This document shows positions 4,931 through 5,157 of a stretch of DNA of 5,157 nucleotides, in pieces. How positions within the stretch are numbered: the stretch's first letter is position 1; each line of letters opens with the position of its first letter. A program made the translations under genes and the position numbers. This DNA comes from Cyanobacteriota bacterium (GTDB taxonomy: Bacteria; Cyanobacteriota; Cyanobacteriia; Leptolyngbyales; Leptolyngbyaceae): NCBI GenBank assembly GCA_027482985.1, contig JAIXVO010000735.1, positions 1 to 5,157 on the forward strand, given 5' to 3'. A model generated the notes under the pieces. It made no database searches. It saw nothing but the letters and a program-made list of their open reading frames with translations, and was not told where the DNA came from.

Positions 4931-5003
4931 CCAGGGTTGGCCGAGCGGTTTAGGCAGCGAACTCATAATTCGCCTCAGGCAGGTTCAACCCCTGCACCCT
5001 GGA
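4931..5003 (+). tRNA. tRNA with anticodon CAT (Ile2/lysidine type or elongator Met)
   Basis: A 73-base tRNA folds canonically: acceptor CCAGGGT/ACCCTGG (4931-4937, 4996-5002), D-stem GCC/GGC (4940-4942, 4953-4955), anticodon stem GCGAA/TTCGC (4957-4961, 4969-4973) with loop CTCATAA and anticodon CAT at 4964-4966, 5-base variable loop CTCAG, T-arm GCAGG-TTCAACC-CCTGC, discriminator A 5003. CCA is not encoded. It is not initiator tRNA: position 1-72 is a C-G pair and the anticodon stem lacks the three G-C pairs. The D-arm and CAACTCATAATT-like anticodon arm resemble chloroplast trnI-CAU, so Ile2 (C34 converted to lysidine, reading AUA) is somewhat more likely than elongator Met. The identity depends on TilS recognition and cannot be settled by eye. 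Confidence 0.93.
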
Positions 5004-5013
5004 TTACCCAACA

Positions 5014-5050
5014 TGGTATGAGCGCCCTTTGTGAATCAGGCGCATTACCA
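5014..5050. other. Imperfect hairpin between the tRNA and the convergent gene
   Basis: TGGTA (5014-5018) pairs with TACCA (5046-5050), and GCGCC (5022-5026) with GGCGC (5039-5043), separated by a small internal loop and a 12-base apical loop. It starts 10 bases after the tRNA and overlaps the stop codon of the minus-strand gene. No T-tract follows on either strand, so it may be a tRNA trailer structure or a weak bidirectional stop. Confidence 0.35.
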
Positions 5051-5157
5051 GAGTGCTGGAACGGGACCGCTGGGAGGCGGCGCAATGGGAGCCACAGGGG
5101 GGGCGATCGGTAAGGGGGTTACTTCGATCGGCGCGACGACCACGGGCGGCGGCAAGG
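5045..5157 (-). CDS. Proline-rich C-terminus of an unidentified protein (partial)
   Basis: The minus strand is open from the right edge to TAA 5047-5045. The last 36 residues include LPPPVVVAPIEVTPLPIAPP and end PSGPVPALW. They are mostly Pro, Val, Ala and Ile in a PxxP-like rhythm, typical of a flexible tail or linker rather than an enzyme core. The other two minus-strand frames read less like protein, and one stops within a few codons. The gene lies convergent to the tRNA, 41 bp from its 3' end. Its family cannot be told from this fragment. Confidence 0.6.
   Translation of the reverse strand, partial: LPPPVVVAPIEVTPLPIAPPVAPIAPPPSGPVPALW

Overview
The window looks like cyanobacterial chromosomal DNA. 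Seen directly: eleven copies of the octamer GCGATCGC (HIP1) in 5.2 kb, where well under one is expected by chance; a heptamer array of the STRR type; 'GAGACGT...ACGTCTC' palindromic repeats; and a tRNA gene without an encoded CCA end. The gene content (a cyanobacterial-style CobN start, an MFS carrier ending in a conserved 'FALGxGxDVYAL' tail, a CNNM/CBS 'hemolysin' protein) agrees. Genus cannot be fixed from the sequence; a filamentous or Leptolyngbya/Oscillatoria-like lineage is only a guess.

Layout. (1) Positions 785 to 1, minus strand: the 5' part of cobN (cobaltochelatase large subunit), running off the left edge. After about 179 residues of normal CobN sequence the reading frame enters a block of repetitive DNA (a 7-bp array, then a 57-bp tandem repeat of 2.8 copies, each with a palindromic core). 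The frame stays open through all of it, giving an unusual low-complexity insert in the protein. (2) 786-946: divergent intergenic region with an odd-length palindrome at 907-921. (3) 947-2194, plus strand: a 12-TM MFS transporter, probably starting at TTG 947 rather than GTG 815. (4) 2195-2581: convergent intergenic region with a palindromic repeat, G-runs and hairpins, and no convincing gene. (5) 4000-2582, minus: a CNNM-CBS-CorC/HlyC membrane protein with a GTG start. (6) 4001-4096: short gap with a perfect hairpin in the leader and a tiny open frame that fills it. (7) 4744-4097, minus: an exported or membrane-anchored protein of unknown function. (8) 4745-5044: a minus-strand intrinsic terminator, a promoter and a plus-strand tRNA with anticodon CAT. 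(9) 5157-5045, minus: the proline-rich C-terminus of an unidentified protein.

The genes do not form an obvious pathway. cobN and the MFS gene are divergent and could share regulation. The CNNM protein and the anchored protein are co-directional but separated by 96 bp. Most of the window is ordinary. The most notable observation is the in-frame invasion of cobN by repeats, one of which has a 7-bp unit, so copy-number change would shift the frame.
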